Positions 10,001 through 19,133 of a stretch of 64,000 nucleotides of DNA are shown here, one piece after another. Positions within the stretch are counted from its first letter, which is position 1. Each line of letters opens with the position of its first letter. The notes beneath the pieces are model-generated. The model searched no databases and was not told the origin of the DNA. It was given only the letters and a program-made list of their open reading frames with translations. The DNA is from Natrinema hispanicum (GTDB taxonomy: Archaea > Halobacteriota > Halobacteria > Halobacteriales > Natrialbaceae): contig NZ_SHMP01000005.1 of NCBI RefSeq assembly GCF_004217335.1, forward strand, positions 186,001-250,000, written 5' to 3'. A program made the position numbers and the translations under genes.

Positions 10001-10532
10001 GGTGACGAACGTCGGCACCGAAGCCGGCGAGACTAACGTGTCCCTGGATATCGGCCAGCAACAGGGCGTCGACACCCAATCTGTGTCACTCGCTGCCGAC
10101 GAGACGGTATCAGTCACGCTGACGTATGCGACGACCTCGACGGATGTCGGTGACCGCACCGCAACCGTGCGCACCGACGATGACACTGCGTCGACCCAGC
10201 TCACGGTGACTGAGCCCGAAACGGCTGGCGAATCGCCCGATAGCACTCCCGACGAGCAACCGGAAGAGCCTGACGCAGAGGAACCAGAACCGCCAGAAGA
10301 GCCCGACGCTCCCCAGGAACCGGGACCACCGGAAGAGCCTGACTCGCCCGAGGAACCAGGATCACCGGAAGAGCAAGACAGTCCCGAAGAATCAGAGCCG
10401 CCGGAGGAACCTGTCCCCTCCGAGGAACCGGAATCGCCCGACTCACCCGGAGACGAACAGACAGAAGACACCCTGGAGGAACCGGTTGATGGGCAGCCGG
10501 ATAATCAATCAGTCGAATCGGTCGAAGAATAG
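7062..10532 (+). CDS. large secreted CARDB-repeat protein
   Basis: The protein has about 1156 residues. The chosen start (MRRRRYLAAGGG) gives a twin-arginine-type signal: RRRR, then a hydrophobic AAGGGLAATLTG segment and a possible cleavage site at VEA. The mature part contains at least six adhesion-type beta-sandwich repeats of about 100 residues, each starting with a TNxPVxxGxxLEVTAxVEN pattern. Four of them lie in tandem at 8089-9290 and share a VGHDP motif. Near the C-terminus is a Glu/Pro-rich spacer (10240-10530). No membrane anchor or PGF-type sorting signal is visible at the end, so it is probably exported to the envelope or medium. It has no close functional neighbours. Confidence 0.8.
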   Translation: MRRRRYLAAGGGLAATLTGSVEAIEREVARRRAVQDDGTTGVRIVETNAPVEGGSLLEVSVAVENTGTAAVRATVESFYEGEHRSTVETTVGPGETETIDYFSYRTYPVSQDETVTIRFETDDDTAERTVDVLAVEELDTAQLSPDPELTVQPGTTVLFEVESDALGEYGGRTQWFVDGEYVGWSMGPWFSTYYGHRGADYWQTTFDSAGTYEVAAAVGDENPRRATWTITVAETGTAAPTIEGRRPADESLAVTTDESIELELDVAHPDGALDRVVWWLGHADVILGETAVSGSEDTATLTLESGCHGCPIITWVISEDGTITSERPWVIDDVGETDADLAVSITETNDPVDAGEVLEVTATVENTTDTEITQDVDLIVGHDPELVDSQSVTVGGGESETIDLEFETAVVRRTQTFPARVETEDSADERTVEVIGTEDIGLDVTIVETNAPVQTGEFLEVTAEFENSHTTGLTRAVQLIVGHDPTVVDTAVVSLESGESETVTMGYETAVIRNAQEFPARIETESDSDEVPVFVYVDEPPLAVTNIETNDPVTTGDVLEVTATLENTAESETTQEIELIVGHDPELVDSQSVTVAGGETETVGLEFETALVRRTQTFPVRVESDDDAAVRDVEVIGTDDVDVTVTITGTNDPVDAGDVLEVTAEVENASEVTVTQDLEFVVGHDPTVVDTASIRLEPGARETVTMAFETALVENDQEFPVRVESAVASDERTVLVYGTDDRDFEIEFVDCTQATVSGTFEDGDDLTVETLFVDSVGVGNAHPGLTIGDAIDAPFSGTIRLQISDNEGVLERTDDEVIVGLRDDGFGSTIGTVFLNWFESDERRESNPNDCIDERRPERPMIALEDVTPAEGDSYTVTFGYENPNDLELVGGAFVAGTTGAEPPALEPGTHSFAVEWTPQTNDERLVWEIDLEHYLYDETLRAETEPAGEYRDSEPAFSVAILETTAPVVAGETLEVTAEVTNVGTEAGETNVSLDIGQQQGVDTQSVSLAADETVSVTLTYATTSTDVGDRTATVRTDDDTASTQLTVTEPETAGESPDSTPDEQPEEPDAEEPEPPEEPDAPQEPGPPEEPDSPEEPGSPEEQDSPEESEPPEEPVPSEEPESPDSPGDEQTEDTLEEPVDGQPDNQSVESVEE

Positions 10533-11288
10533 CTACTGAAACTCCGCGTCAGCGAGCACGTCGTTCAAATCCGCCCGGATCCGCTCGCCCATCTCCCGAT
10601 CTCGAGCGGTCGTCACGACGCGATTTTCCTGGACGCTCGAGCCGTCCCGGAGCAACATTCGAACGTTGCCGCCATTGTCGGCGCGGGTGACCTTCGCGCG
10701 CATGCCAGACTGAGAGCCTTTGCCGCCGGCATCGATGGGCCCCGGAATGACCTTCTTGACGTGGGGATGGCCTGCGACGGCGTGGATCGCCTCCATCCCC
10801 GTCCGGCCGCCGATGAGCGTTGTGTGGCTGCCGCCGATCTTCTCGGCCGGCGGCGTCTCGACGACGTCGAGTGCGCGATTGCCACGGCGCTCGAGGACGG
10901 CTTCGACGGGATCGTCGTCGTCGACGCGGTAGAACGGATAGTGGATGCGCTCGCGGACGGCCCGGATAACGTCCCGTGTGCCTCCGGCGTAGACCTCCTC
11001 GGGGCGCTTCCGGCGGATTTCGTCGCCGATCAGGCCCGCAAAGTTCCGGAGTTCGATCGGCTCGTTCTCGCCGTCCTCCGGCGTCGTCGTGATCGTCGTC
11101 TTCCCGAGGATCTGCTCGTCGGGGTCTCGGGAATCGTCCCCGTGTGTCTCGTCGTCACCCGCGAGCATCGTGATGGTCGCTCTGTCACGTGCCGCCTCGA
11201 GGACGATCGCCTCGGTGTTGGCATCCCGGCAGACCAGACAGTAGTCGCCAGGTTTCTCGAGCGGCGACGCACAGTGACGACACTCCAT
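10533..11288 (-). CDS. DUF2103 family protein with N-terminal zinc ribbon
   Basis: This 251-residue protein begins with a zinc ribbon (CRHC at 3-6, CLVC at 17-20). A DUF2103-like C-terminal domain follows, with GGSHTTLIGGRTGMEAIHAV and a basic HPHVKKVIPGPI segment, then KGSQSGMRAKVTRAD. The family is archaeal and described only as metal- or nucleic-acid-binding; no reaction is known. Its stop codon abuts that of the CARDB protein in convergent orientation, so no transcriptional link is implied. Confidence 0.75.
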   Translation of the reverse strand: MECRHCASPLEKPGDYCLVCRDANTEAIVLEAARDRATITMLAGDDETHGDDSRDPDEQILGKTTITTTPEDGENEPIELRNFAGLIGDEIRRKRPEEVYAGGTRDVIRAVRERIHYPFYRVDDDDPVEAVLERRGNRALDVVETPPAEKIGGSHTTLIGGRTGMEAIHAVAGHPHVKKVIPGPIDAGGKGSQSGMRAKVTRADNGGNVRMLLRDGSSVQENRVVTTARDREMGERIRADLNDVLADAEFQ

Positions 11289-11348
11289 AGTCGTCTCTTG
11301 ACACTGATCGTGTAAAACAGCCGTGTTTCCTCGCCGGCGGTCGCGGCG

Positions 11349-12185
11349 CTACAGGATGCGATCGATGATCGTCCGAACGGCCTCGGTATCGACGACGTCG
11401 TAGGGGATACGAAGCGGCGAGATCGAGACCTGACCGGCGAGGACGGCGTGGCGGTCGGTGTCTTCGGGATCGGGAATGTCTCGATTGGACATCTGCTGCC
11501 AGAGTTTGTTCGTGAGCTGGAAGTTGCCATCGTCGACTGTCGCGTCCATCTCGTAGACCCGAGTCGGGCGCGTAATCGCATAGCCGTTCGGCTCGAGACC
11601 CGGACGGGGAACGTTGACATTCAGGTAGTCGACGCGGTCGAACAGGCCGGTCCCGGGTGCACCGTCGACGATCGTGGCGGTGATCTCGGCGGCGCGCTCG
11701 AAATCGGTCGGCTCGAGCTCCCCGTCATAGCCGAGCGTGTCCATCGAGACGGCGATCGACGGCGTCTCGAGGAACGCCGCCTCCATTGCGGCGCTGACTG
11801 TCCCCGACCGGGAGAAGACGTAGGCACCCAGATTCGCACCGGAGTTACAGCCCGAGACGACGATATCGGGGTCGGGCTCTACGGCATTGACACCGACGAT
11901 GGCACAGTCACAGGGGGTACCGTCGACCGCGTAGCCGAGTTCGTGGTCGGTGTGGGGCACCGGTGAGGTAAAGGAATCCGCTTCTAGATCCAGCGAAAGG
12001 TCGTCGGGCGAGGATCGCGTCCGGCCATATGAGAGCGAGCGGCCGACAGCGCTGCGGTTCCGGTCGGGCGCGACGACGGTGACCGTACCGACCGACTGGA
12101 GCGCGTCGTACAGTGCCCGGATGCCGGGTGCGTCGATCCCGTCGTCGTTCGTCAGGAGAATGTGGGGGTCAGAATCCAGTTCCAT
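11349..12185 (-). CDS. surE: 5'/3'-nucleotidase SurE
   Basis: A 278-residue SurE phosphatase. The N-terminal ILLTNDDGIDAPGI motif supplies the metal-binding Asp-Asp pair, and SGCNSGANLG supplies further metal ligands. SurE removes phosphate from nucleoside monophosphates and is implicated in stationary-phase survival and nucleotide salvage. The start was placed at MELDSDPH; an in-frame ATG four codons upstream (12197) is possible. There is no obvious operon partner. Confidence 0.92.
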   Translation of the reverse strand: MELDSDPHILLTNDDGIDAPGIRALYDALQSVGTVTVVAPDRNRSAVGRSLSYGRTRSSPDDLSLDLEADSFTSPVPHTDHELGYAVDGTPCDCAIVGVNAVEPDPDIVVSGCNSGANLGAYVFSRSGTVSAAMEAAFLETPSIAVSMDTLGYDGELEPTDFERAAEITATIVDGAPGTGLFDRVDYLNVNVPRPGLEPNGYAITRPTRVYEMDATVDDGNFQLTNKLWQQMSNRDIPDPEDTDRHAVLAGQVSISPLRIPYDVVDTEAVRTIIDRIL

Positions 12186-12247
12186 TGCCGTATACACCGT
12201 CTAGCGGTCGATGTACCTATCAGTTCGGTTCGTCAGTGCGGCGTCCG

Positions 12248-12679
12248 CTACGAGGCCGTATCGACCGTATTCGAGAGTTTTGCCCCGCAGGCCGGGCAGT
12301 ACCGCGAGCCGTCGGTGACGACCGCCTCACAGTCGGGACAGGTGATCGCGCCGGTCGGGTCGGTGCCAGTCTCGAGGGGGTCGCCACAGGACGGGCAGTA
12401 GTCATCGGTCGCCGACACAACGGCCCCACATGCCGGACAGGCGTCGTCGTCTTCCCAGAGCACGCGACGCCGCGAGTTCGAGACGTAGTTGTAGGCCGCC
12501 CAGACGACGTTTCCAACGCCCAGCGAGAACCAGAACGTCAGCAGCGCGACGACGATGTGCGAGCCGACTGAGCCGAACTCTCTGTCGACCATCACGACGC
12601 GGTCGGGCGTCTCCTCCTCGATTCGCCAGCCCTGCGCGACGAGGTCGTCGATCTCTCGTTGGACGCGTTTGCTACGCAT
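12248..12679 (-). CDS. membrane-associated zinc ribbon protein
   Basis: A 143-residue protein. It has an N-terminal soluble helix (SKRVQREIDDLVAQGWRIEEE), a hydrophobic membrane segment (IVVALLTFWFSLGVGNVVWA), and a C-terminal double zinc ribbon with CPAC, CPSC, CPDC and CPAC knuckles. The layout is common in haloarchaeal proteins of unknown function; the ribbons probably face the cytoplasm. The start MRSKRVQ was preferred over one 9 codons upstream because it begins at the conserved helix. Confidence 0.7.
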   Translation of the reverse strand: MRSKRVQREIDDLVAQGWRIEEETPDRVVMVDREFGSVGSHIVVALLTFWFSLGVGNVVWAAYNYVSNSRRRVLWEDDDACPACGAVVSATDDYCPSCGDPLETGTDPTGAITCPDCEAVVTDGSRYCPACGAKLSNTVDTAS

Positions 12680-12748
12680 GGGTATTCGTTGGACGCGAGT
12701 AGGCAAAAGGCTGTCAGCGACCCTGCACGCGGTCGAGATCAGCCCCGG

Positions 12749-13045
12749 TCACCACGGTAGGTATCGCCGGAGACGAGCCAGCGTCGATGGCTCGTGGCGG
12801 ACGCGTAGCGTGGTCCCGTCGGCCTCGCAGGCTGCCTCTGTCGCGGGAATTCGCTCGCCGTCCGGCAGCAGAAACGACTGCTCGCCGGCCGGTACCGTCC
12901 CGCCGCTGCTCGCGCCGAAGAGCGGCTTCGATCGCCCCGTCGGCTCCGGAACCGGCTCGCTGTACTCGATTTCGTACATCGGTTGCCCGTCTTCGGTCGT
13001 CTTCCGCCAATCGACGATCTCGCGGGTCTCGTCCGTGCCGATCAT
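12749..13045 (-). CDS. hypothetical haloarchaeal protein (98 aa)
   Basis: I do not recognise this 98-residue protein. It is acidic at the N-terminus (MIGTDETREIVDWRKTTEDG) and basic at the C-terminus (LARLRRYLPW), with a predicted beta-rich middle. Codon use matches the neighbours. It lies between truD and the zinc ribbon gene on the same strand, with 69-76 nt gaps on either side. There are no cysteine motifs or membrane segments. Confidence 0.55.
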   Translation of the reverse strand: MIGTDETREIVDWRKTTEDGQPMYEIEYSEPVPEPTGRSKPLFGASSGGTVPAGEQSFLLPDGERIPATEAACEADGTTLRVRHEPSTLARLRRYLPW

Positions 13046-13121
13046 GTGCGAGTCTACTCGCACCGCCGTCTAAACGCTTCGGCGACCGTCTCGAGATGCG
13101 TCGCTGCCGGGTACAACAGCG

Positions 13122-14474
13122 TTAGCCGAGGTCGACCGGATCGACTTTCAGGTACTCCCGGGAGACGACCGTCGCGTACGATCCCTTGGGGAGTGCAAAC
13201 GAGAGCGTCAGCGGGTCGGTCTCGAGCGACAAGTCCGTCCGCAGGAGGATCGCCCGCCGGGTGCCCGTCGAGTGGAACTCGCCGGGAAGGTCGAAATCCG
13301 CCGGCTCGAGGCCGAGGTCGTCGAGGACGGCGCGTTCGATCTCGCCTTGCTCGCCGTCGGCCAACTCCGTCTCGGTGCCGACCAGCGGTGCGGTGACGAA
13401 CGCCCGGCCACGCTCGCAGTGGCGCGTCACCGAGTCGACGCGGCGCTCGTCGACGCGCTGGAGTCGGTCGGGGTCGGGCAATTCGAGGCCCTCGGGAGCG
13501 TCGGTATCGGAAAAGCAGACCACATCGCCGTCGACGGGGCGATCGAACGGCAGGCCGCGCTCGAGCCGCTTGGAGAGCATCAGGTTGAACGCGTACGACT
13601 GGGCTGCGTGGACGAACAGCCGCTGGAGGTTCGAGGGCACGCGCTCGAGGGCGGTCCGGAACTCGTCGGGACCGGGCTCGCCATCGTACTCGGCGAGCGC
13701 GTGGATCATCGAGCGTTCGTACCGGAGCCGGTGGGGAACTCGCTCGAGTGCTTCCTGCCAGTCGCGCGTTTCCTCGACGAAGGCTCTGGCTTCCTGGGTC
13801 GACTCCGGTTCTGCGTCCGTCGGGTTCCCGAGGTAGGCCATCACTGCGCCTTCCCAGTCGCCGCGAGCGATCGCGAGGCCGACCTCGTGGGTGACCGGCC
13901 GACGGCTGCCAAAGCGCTGCTGGCCGAAGAAGTTGGGGACGCCGATCGAGGTCGCCTCGTCGCTCCCTTGGTCCTCGAGCCCACCGAACGCGTGCAGTTC
14001 GTCGGTGATCGCGGCGGCGTTGTCGGGTCGGTCGGGATCGCTGACGACGAGTTCGAAGGCGTTGCCCGCAAGGTCGCCGAACTCGAGGTTTCGTCCGGCC
14101 CGCCCCAGTACCTCGATCTCGGCCCCATTGATATCGGGGATGTCCGCGGGGTCAGCACCGTAGACCGAAAACAGCTGTGTGGTGACGGCGTACTTGTCTT
14201 TCGTCCCGGCCCAGTTGACGCGTTCGCGAGAGATCCCGAGCGCATCGGAGACCCGCGACGCGAAGTCGTTCGTATCCCAACCCTGCAGCGTCGCCCGGAA
14301 GACGAGATGCGGGTAGGCGTCCATCGAGGCGTCGACGGGTTCGGTGTCGAAGCGCTCGAGTTCGCGCACCCGGAAATGTTCGTCGTCCTCGCGAAGGCGG
14401 CCGCCGACGCCGTCGGTATCGCTAACGTAGTGGTCCATACCGACGGCCTGCTCGGTGGGATGGGCTGGGCGCAT
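13122..14474 (-). CDS. truD: tRNA pseudouridine(13) synthase TruD
   Basis: A 450-residue TruD-family enzyme. The catalytic aspartate lies in [14 protein letters not shown], and the family motif [16 protein letters not shown] is present in the middle. The enzyme converts U13 of tRNAs to pseudouridine and is larger in archaea because of the inserted TRUD domain. The start [18 protein letters not shown] matches the usual archaeal beginning; the longer frame upstream overlaps low-complexity DNA. It is apparently a stand-alone gene. Confidence 0.95.
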   Translation of the reverse strand: MRPAHPTEQAVGMDHYVSDTDGVGGRLREDDEHFRVRELERFDTEPVDASMDAYPHLVFRATLQGWDTNDFASRVSDALGISRERVNWAGTKDKYAVTTQLFSVYGADPADIPDINGAEIEVLGRAGRNLEFGDLAGNAFELVVSDPDRPDNAAAITDELHAFGGLEDQGSDEATSIGVPNFFGQQRFGSRRPVTHEVGLAIARGDWEGAVMAYLGNPTDAEPESTQEARAFVEETRDWQEALERVPHRLRYERSMIHALAEYDGEPGPDEFRTALERVPSNLQRLFVHAAQSYAFNLMLSKRLERGLPFDRPVDGDVVCFSDTDAPEGLELPDPDRLQRVDERRVDSVTRHCERGRAFVTAPLVGTETELADGEQGEIERAVLDDLGLEPADFDLPGEFHSTGTRRAILLRTDLSLETDPLTLSFALPKGSYATVVSREYLKVDPVDLG

Positions 14475-14532
14475 GCTGGTTGCCGGGGCTTGGTGTGCGG
14501 AGCCTAAATCGGTTCGTTCTCGCGGCGGCCGA

Positions 14533-15306
14533 CTAGTCCGTCCGCGGGATCGACCGCGCGCCGAGCGCGAAGGCAACGACAGCGAGTGCAGTGAGGATTC
14601 CGAGATTCGCGAGTGCCGGATCGATGCCGGCGACCGCGGGCACCTCTGTGCCCGTGTACGTCGCGGCCCGCACGCCGCGTGCGAAGTAGGTCAACGGCGA
14701 GAGATTCACGAGCGGGCCGAACCAGGCGGGCAGCTGCGACAGCGAGATGAACGTCTCCGAGAGAAAGAGCAGCGGCAGCCCGATCGCGTTGCTGGCGGCG
14801 ACCGCGCCGTCTTGGGAGTCGGTGTAGCTGCCGAGCATCGCGCCGACGCCACAGAAACAGATGACGCCGATCAAGATGTACGGAATCAAAAGCGGCGAGA
14901 ACGCGATTTGTGCGCCAGTCAGCAGGATCACCAGGCCGAGGATGAGCAGGCTCGCCAGTCCGATGATCGCGGCGTTGACTGCAGTCTGGGCGAGCAACCA
15001 CTCCCCTCGAGTAAGGGGCGTCGTCGCGAGTTTCTCGAACCGACTGCCCTCGCGGTGGCGTGCGACCTCACTGCCCATCCGCGACAGCGGCGTAAAGAGG
15101 ACGACAACGGCGAGATAGCCCGGCACGTAGTAAGCTGCCGGCTCCGTGAACAGTCCCTCTCCCGTCGGATCGGTGCGGATCAGTGCGCCGAAGATAACGA
15201 TCAGGATGACCGGGAAGAAGAACGTAAAGAAGACTGCCGTCCGTCGGCGGACAAAGGATCGCCAGCCGGCGCTCGTCTCGGCTCCGACGCGTCCCATCCG
15301 GCTCAT
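14533..15306 (-). CDS. ABC-2 type transporter permease
   Basis: A 257-residue protein with six predicted membrane segments, beginning at [15 protein letters not shown], and the ABC-2 pattern [26 protein letters not shown] before the second segment. A C-terminal [14 protein letters not shown] motif is also typical of the family. It should form an exporter with the upstream ATPase. The two genes overlap by 4 nt (ATGA), so translation is coupled. The substrate is unknown; such pairs in haloarchaea are usually labelled drug or polysaccharide exporters. Confidence 0.88.
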   Translation of the reverse strand: MSRMGRVGAETSAGWRSFVRRRTAVFFTFFFPVILIVIFGALIRTDPTGEGLFTEPAAYYVPGYLAVVVLFTPLSRMGSEVARHREGSRFEKLATTPLTRGEWLLAQTAVNAAIIGLASLLILGLVILLTGAQIAFSPLLIPYILIGVICFCGVGAMLGSYTDSQDGAVAASNAIGLPLLFLSETFISLSQLPAWFGPLVNLSPLTYFARGVRAATYTGTEVPAVAGIDPALANLGILTALAVVAFALGARSIPRTD

Positions 15307-16283
15307 GCGGTCTCACCCGCCTGTGGGAGGTCTGTGGCTCCGCTCTCGCTCTCGAGGCGATCCGTCCGCTCGCGTTCGGTCGCGTCGGCCAGCGCGAGAT
15401 AGACGTCCTCGAGATCCGGTTCGGCCCACGAGAGCTCGGTGTAGGCGATGGTATGTGTCTCGAGGTAGTCGACGACGCTCCCGATCGCGGCAGGGTCGAT
15501 ATCGCGGACGACGACCGCGTTGTCGGGGGTTCGGCCCCGACTGCGTTCCGGTCGGTCGACCGGATACGCGAGGTCGGCAAAGGCGTCAGGATCCGCTTCT
15601 GTCTCGATGGTGAGCCGACTCGAGCCGCCATGGTCCCGGACGAGGTCGGTGGGTGTGCCCTGGGCGACAAGCGAGCCGTCGGCGAGCAGGCCGACGCGGT
15701 CGGCGAGTCGCTCGGCTTCGGCCATGTCGTGTGTCGTGAGGACGACCGTCGTCCCGGCGTCGGCGAGATCCTCGATCAGCCGCCAGACGGTGCGCCGACC
15801 GGCGGGATCGATGCCCGTCGTCGGCTCGTCGAGAAAGAGCAGATCGGGGTCGTTGACCAGCGCGGAGCCGACGCAGGCCCGGCGCTGTTGGCCGCCCGAA
15901 AGGTCCTCGTACCAGGTGTCGCCGGCGTCGACGAGGCCGACATCCGCGAGGACGTCCTCGGGGTCGCGCGCGTCGTCGTAGAGGCCGGCGTAGTACGCGA
16001 GCAGTTCGCGAGCGCTGAGCCGGCCCGGCGGCGAGAACTCCTGTGGCAACACACCGAGCCGGTCGCGATCGACGGCTGCTGGCGATGCGCCGAGGATTCG
16101 CGCGCTACCGTCGTCGGGTTCGGTCGTCCCCGTCAGCGCGCGGACGAGTGTCGTCTTCCCGGCCCCGTTCGGCCCGATCAGTGCGAAGACCTCGCCGCGT
16201 GCAACCGACAGCGAGGCCCGTGACAGGGCGACGGTCTCGCCGTAGGTCTTCTCGAGATCCGTTGCTTCGACTACGGCTTCCAT
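15303..16283 (-). CDS. ABC transporter ATP-binding protein
   Basis: A 326-residue ATPase of the ABC-2 (DrrA/CcmA-like) class. It has Walker A GPNGAGKTT, signature LSGGQQRR, Walker B LLFLDEPTTG and the switch histidine in LTTHDM. The last ~100 residues form the C-terminal domain usual in this class. The start at 16283 gives MEAVVEATDLEKTYGE, which matches the family; upstream in-frame codons do not. It is coupled to the permease gene by a 4-nt overlap and powers export from the cytoplasm. Confidence 0.9.
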   Translation of the reverse strand: MEAVVEATDLEKTYGETVALSRASLSVARGEVFALIGPNGAGKTTLVRALTGTTEPDDGSARILGASPAAVDRDRLGVLPQEFSPPGRLSARELLAYYAGLYDDARDPEDVLADVGLVDAGDTWYEDLSGGQQRRACVGSALVNDPDLLFLDEPTTGIDPAGRRTVWRLIEDLADAGTTVVLTTHDMAEAERLADRVGLLADGSLVAQGTPTDLVRDHGGSSRLTIETEADPDAFADLAYPVDRPERSRGRTPDNAVVVRDIDPAAIGSVVDYLETHTIAYTELSWAEPDLEDVYLALADATERERTDRLESESGATDLPQAGETA

Positions 16284-16424
16284 AGGGGTCGGTTCCCACG
16301 CATCGCGGGTAAGGGGTTCGATTCGGCCGGCCGCGGGGGTCGGCGCGAGCGACGCGAGTACGAACCGCGCTCTTGCCGTCGCAGGCTCAACCGTTACCGG
16401 CCGGACTGTGGTACTGCCTCGAGA

Positions 16425-17378
16425 ATGCCCCAGCTCGGATACACCCTCTCGAGCGAAGAGTTCGGCCCGACGGAACTGGTCGACATCGCCCGTCGCGCCG
16501 AGAAGGCTGGCTTCGATTTCGTCTCGATCTCGGATCACTTCCACCCGTGGGTCTCCGCACAGGGGGAATCGCCGTTCGTCTGGTCGACACTCGGCGCAAT
16601 TGCGACGGTGACCGACGAAATCGAGGTCGGCGTCGGCGTCACCTGTCCGACGACCCGCATCCATCCGGTCAACGTCGCCCACGCCGTCGCGACCATCGAC
16701 GAGATGCTCGGCGACCGCTTTACGTTCGGCGTCGGCACCGGCGAGAACCTAAACGAGCACGTCACCGGCGAGCGCTGGCCCGAACACGCCGTCCGCCTCG
16801 CGAAACTCGACGAAGCGATGGACGTCATGCGGAAGTTGTGGACGGGCGGGACGACGAGCCATCACGGCACCCACTACACTGTCGAGAACGCCCGACTCTA
16901 CACCGTCCCCGACGACCAGCCGACGGTGATCGGGAGCGCGTTCGGGTCGCAGACGGCCCGGTGGGTCGCCGACAACGCGGACGGGCTCTGGTGTTCCGGC
17001 CCGAAATCGGAGCCAGTCGAGGCCTACGAGGATGCGGGCGGCGACGGGCCGAAATACACCCAGTTACACGGCTGCTATGCCGACAGCGAGGACGAGGCGA
17101 TCGACACGATCTACGAGCAGTGGCCCAACGGCTCGATTCCGGGCGAACTCGGCCAGGAGCTGTCGACGCCGGCCCACTTCGAGCAGGCAGCGCAGTTGGT
17201 CGAGCGAGAAGACATCGCTGAGAGCGGGACGACGACCGAACCGGACCCGCAGGCCCATATCGACAGCATCGAGGCGGCGATCGATACCGGCTACGACCAC
17301 GTGTACTACCACCAGATCGGCCCGGAGCAAGCGACGGCACTCGAGTTCTACGAGGAGGAGGTGTTACCGTCGTTCTAG
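16425..17378 (+). CDS. F420-dependent LLM class oxidoreductase
   Basis: This 317-residue luciferase-like (LLM) protein resembles the TIGR03557 / F420-dependent glucose-6-phosphate dehydrogenase-type group. It has an ISDHFHPW motif near residue 40, GVGVTCPTTRIHP near 70, and GVGTGENLNEHVTG, all typical for F420 binding. Haloarchaea make F420 and carry several such enzymes of unknown substrate. Its stop codon overlaps the stop of the convergent K+ channel gene by 4 nt. Confidence 0.88.
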   Translation: MPQLGYTLSSEEFGPTELVDIARRAEKAGFDFVSISDHFHPWVSAQGESPFVWSTLGAIATVTDEIEVGVGVTCPTTRIHPVNVAHAVATIDEMLGDRFTFGVGTGENLNEHVTGERWPEHAVRLAKLDEAMDVMRKLWTGGTTSHHGTHYTVENARLYTVPDDQPTVIGSAFGSQTARWVADNADGLWCSGPKSEPVEAYEDAGGDGPKYTQLHGCYADSEDEAIDTIYEQWPNGSIPGELGQELSTPAHFEQAAQLVEREDIAESGTTTEPDPQAHIDSIEAAIDTGYDHVYYHQIGPEQATALEFYEEEVLPSF

Positions 17379-19006
17379 GTTGCAACCGCGACGAACTGGT
17401 TGATCGCCTCGTCGCTGCCCGCGACGATCAGCGTATCGTCCTCTCGGATGATAAACTCCGGCCCGAGATCGGTCAGCAACTCGTCGCCGCGTTCGGCCGC
17501 GACGACGGTACACCCTGTCCGCGCCCGTAGATCGACGTCTCCGAGGCTTCGGCCGACGAGTTCCGGTGCGGCCGTCCGGACGAGCTCGAACTGCGTCTCC
17601 GGCGTGAGGACCTCTTCGTCTTCGATCAGCACTGACGCGAGCATCCGGCCGGTCACCGTCGACAGCGAGAGGACGTACTCCGCACCGGCCCGGTAGAACT
17701 TCGGAATGTTCTCGGTTTCGTTCGCTCGGACGATGATCTCGATACTGGGCGCGATCTGTTTGATGACCAGCGTGGCATAGATCGACGCTGCATCGTCGTC
17801 GAGGGTCAGCACGACCGAGCGGCCGTCGGTGACACCCGCCGTCTCGAGGACCGGTTCGTCGGTGACGCTCCCAACGATATCGACACCGTCGGCGTCGACG
17901 GTATCGATCGTGAACGTGGTGATGCCCTCATCGGCTAGCGTTTCCACCGCGGCTTGGCCGACGACGCCGTAGCCGCCGACGACCACGCGTTCCGGGCGGC
18001 GCTGCAGGGTCGACACCGTTCGCGATTTCAGTTCCGTGAGGTCGTCACGACGGCCCGCGACGAGCAAGATCGTGTTGTCGTCGATCACGTCGTCGGGGCC
18101 GGGAACGGGGACGAACTCGCCGTTGAACCACGCGCCGATGACAGTGATCCCCATGCGATCGCGAATGCCCGACTCCGGTATCGTCTGGCCGACGAGGTCG
18201 CTGTGTGCCTGAACGAGCAGCTCGGTCACCGTAAAGTCCTCGCTGAGTTCGATCGTGTCTCGAAGCTCGGTTGAGACTGCCGTCGTCGCCTTCGTTGCGA
18301 GGCTCTGGCCGAGTACCCGTCGCGGGCGGACGATCTCGTCGGCTCCAGCGTAGCGGTGGTAGCTCGCGACGTCCGCGTCCTCGACGACGCTGACGATCGT
18401 TAACTCGCTCGAGAGTTCCCGAGCGGTGAGGATCACCATCGCGTTGGTCTCGTCGTCGATGTCGGTGACGAGCGCCCGGGCGTCGGTGGCGTTTGCCGCA
18501 CGAAGCGTCTCTGCCTGATCGAGTTCGCCGTAGATGGCGTCGATGCCGTCGCGATCGAGTTCGACGACGAGTTCGGGATCGTCGTCGATGAAGACGTAGG
18601 GAACGTTCGCCGCCTCGAGTTCCTCTGCGAGCACGTCCGATCGCGGCGTGTACGAGCAGATGACGACGTGATCGGTGAGGTCGGTGGACTCAGGCGGCCG
18701 GTCCTCGAGCGCCTGCTGGAACAGCGGGACGACGAGCAGCGGCAGTGCAAGGAAGACGAGCAAGACGCCAGTGAGGTTCATCGCGATCACCATCAGGTTC
18801 GTCGGGGCGCTCTGCCAGTCGGCCGAATCGCCGCCGAAGCCGGCGGTCGTCAACGCTTCGATCACGAACTGGAGTGCCTCGAAGTACGACATGTTCACCC
18901 CCTCGAAGGCGGCCATTCCGGCCTGATAGATGCCGGCATAGACGAACACGAGGGCGAAAACAGCCACCAGTGAGAGCGCGATCCGACGCCACCAGTAATT
19001 CATCAT
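17375..19006 (-). CDS. potassium channel with two RCK (TrkA-N/TrkA-C) units
   Basis: A 543-residue membrane protein. TM1 is about 8-30, a pore loop with selectivity-type TAGFG lies at 54-58, and TM2 is about 70-98. Two cytosolic RCK regions follow. The first Rossmann unit starts at HVVICSYTPRSD; the second at VVVGGYGVVGQAA has a clear GxGxxG. Each is followed by a TrkA-C domain (ELLVQAHSDLVGQTIPE and APELVGRSLGDVD). It should conduct K+ under ligand control. The first Rossmann loop is atypical and may not bind NAD. The filter reads TAGFG instead of the canonical TVGYG. Confidence 0.88.
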   Translation of the reverse strand: MMNYWWRRIALSLVAVFALVFVYAGIYQAGMAAFEGVNMSYFEALQFVIEALTTAGFGGDSADWQSAPTNLMVIAMNLTGVLLVFLALPLLVVPLFQQALEDRPPESTDLTDHVVICSYTPRSDVLAEELEAANVPYVFIDDDPELVVELDRDGIDAIYGELDQAETLRAANATDARALVTDIDDETNAMVILTARELSSELTIVSVVEDADVASYHRYAGADEIVRPRRVLGQSLATKATTAVSTELRDTIELSEDFTVTELLVQAHSDLVGQTIPESGIRDRMGITVIGAWFNGEFVPVPGPDDVIDDNTILLVAGRRDDLTELKSRTVSTLQRRPERVVVGGYGVVGQAAVETLADEGITTFTIDTVDADGVDIVGSVTDEPVLETAGVTDGRSVVLTLDDDAASIYATLVIKQIAPSIEIIVRANETENIPKFYRAGAEYVLSLSTVTGRMLASVLIEDEEVLTPETQFELVRTAAPELVGRSLGDVDLRARTGCTVVAAERGDELLTDLGPEFIIREDDTLIVAGSDEAINQFVAVAT

Positions 19007-19133
19007 CGGTTAGGTGTCCGTCGAGCAGTTTGTAGCTTCGGAAACACTGCCCTTGAGCGGCTCGCGACCGGCCTGCTGGCGCGCGATCACCGCTTCCAAA
19101 CCCGTTTTAGCGGTCGCCGCCGAACCCGCTTCC

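Noticed and set aside
7812..10079. 755-codon open frame opposite the CARDB protein
   Set aside because: Antisense shadow of a repeat protein; its own repeats come from the sense repeats.
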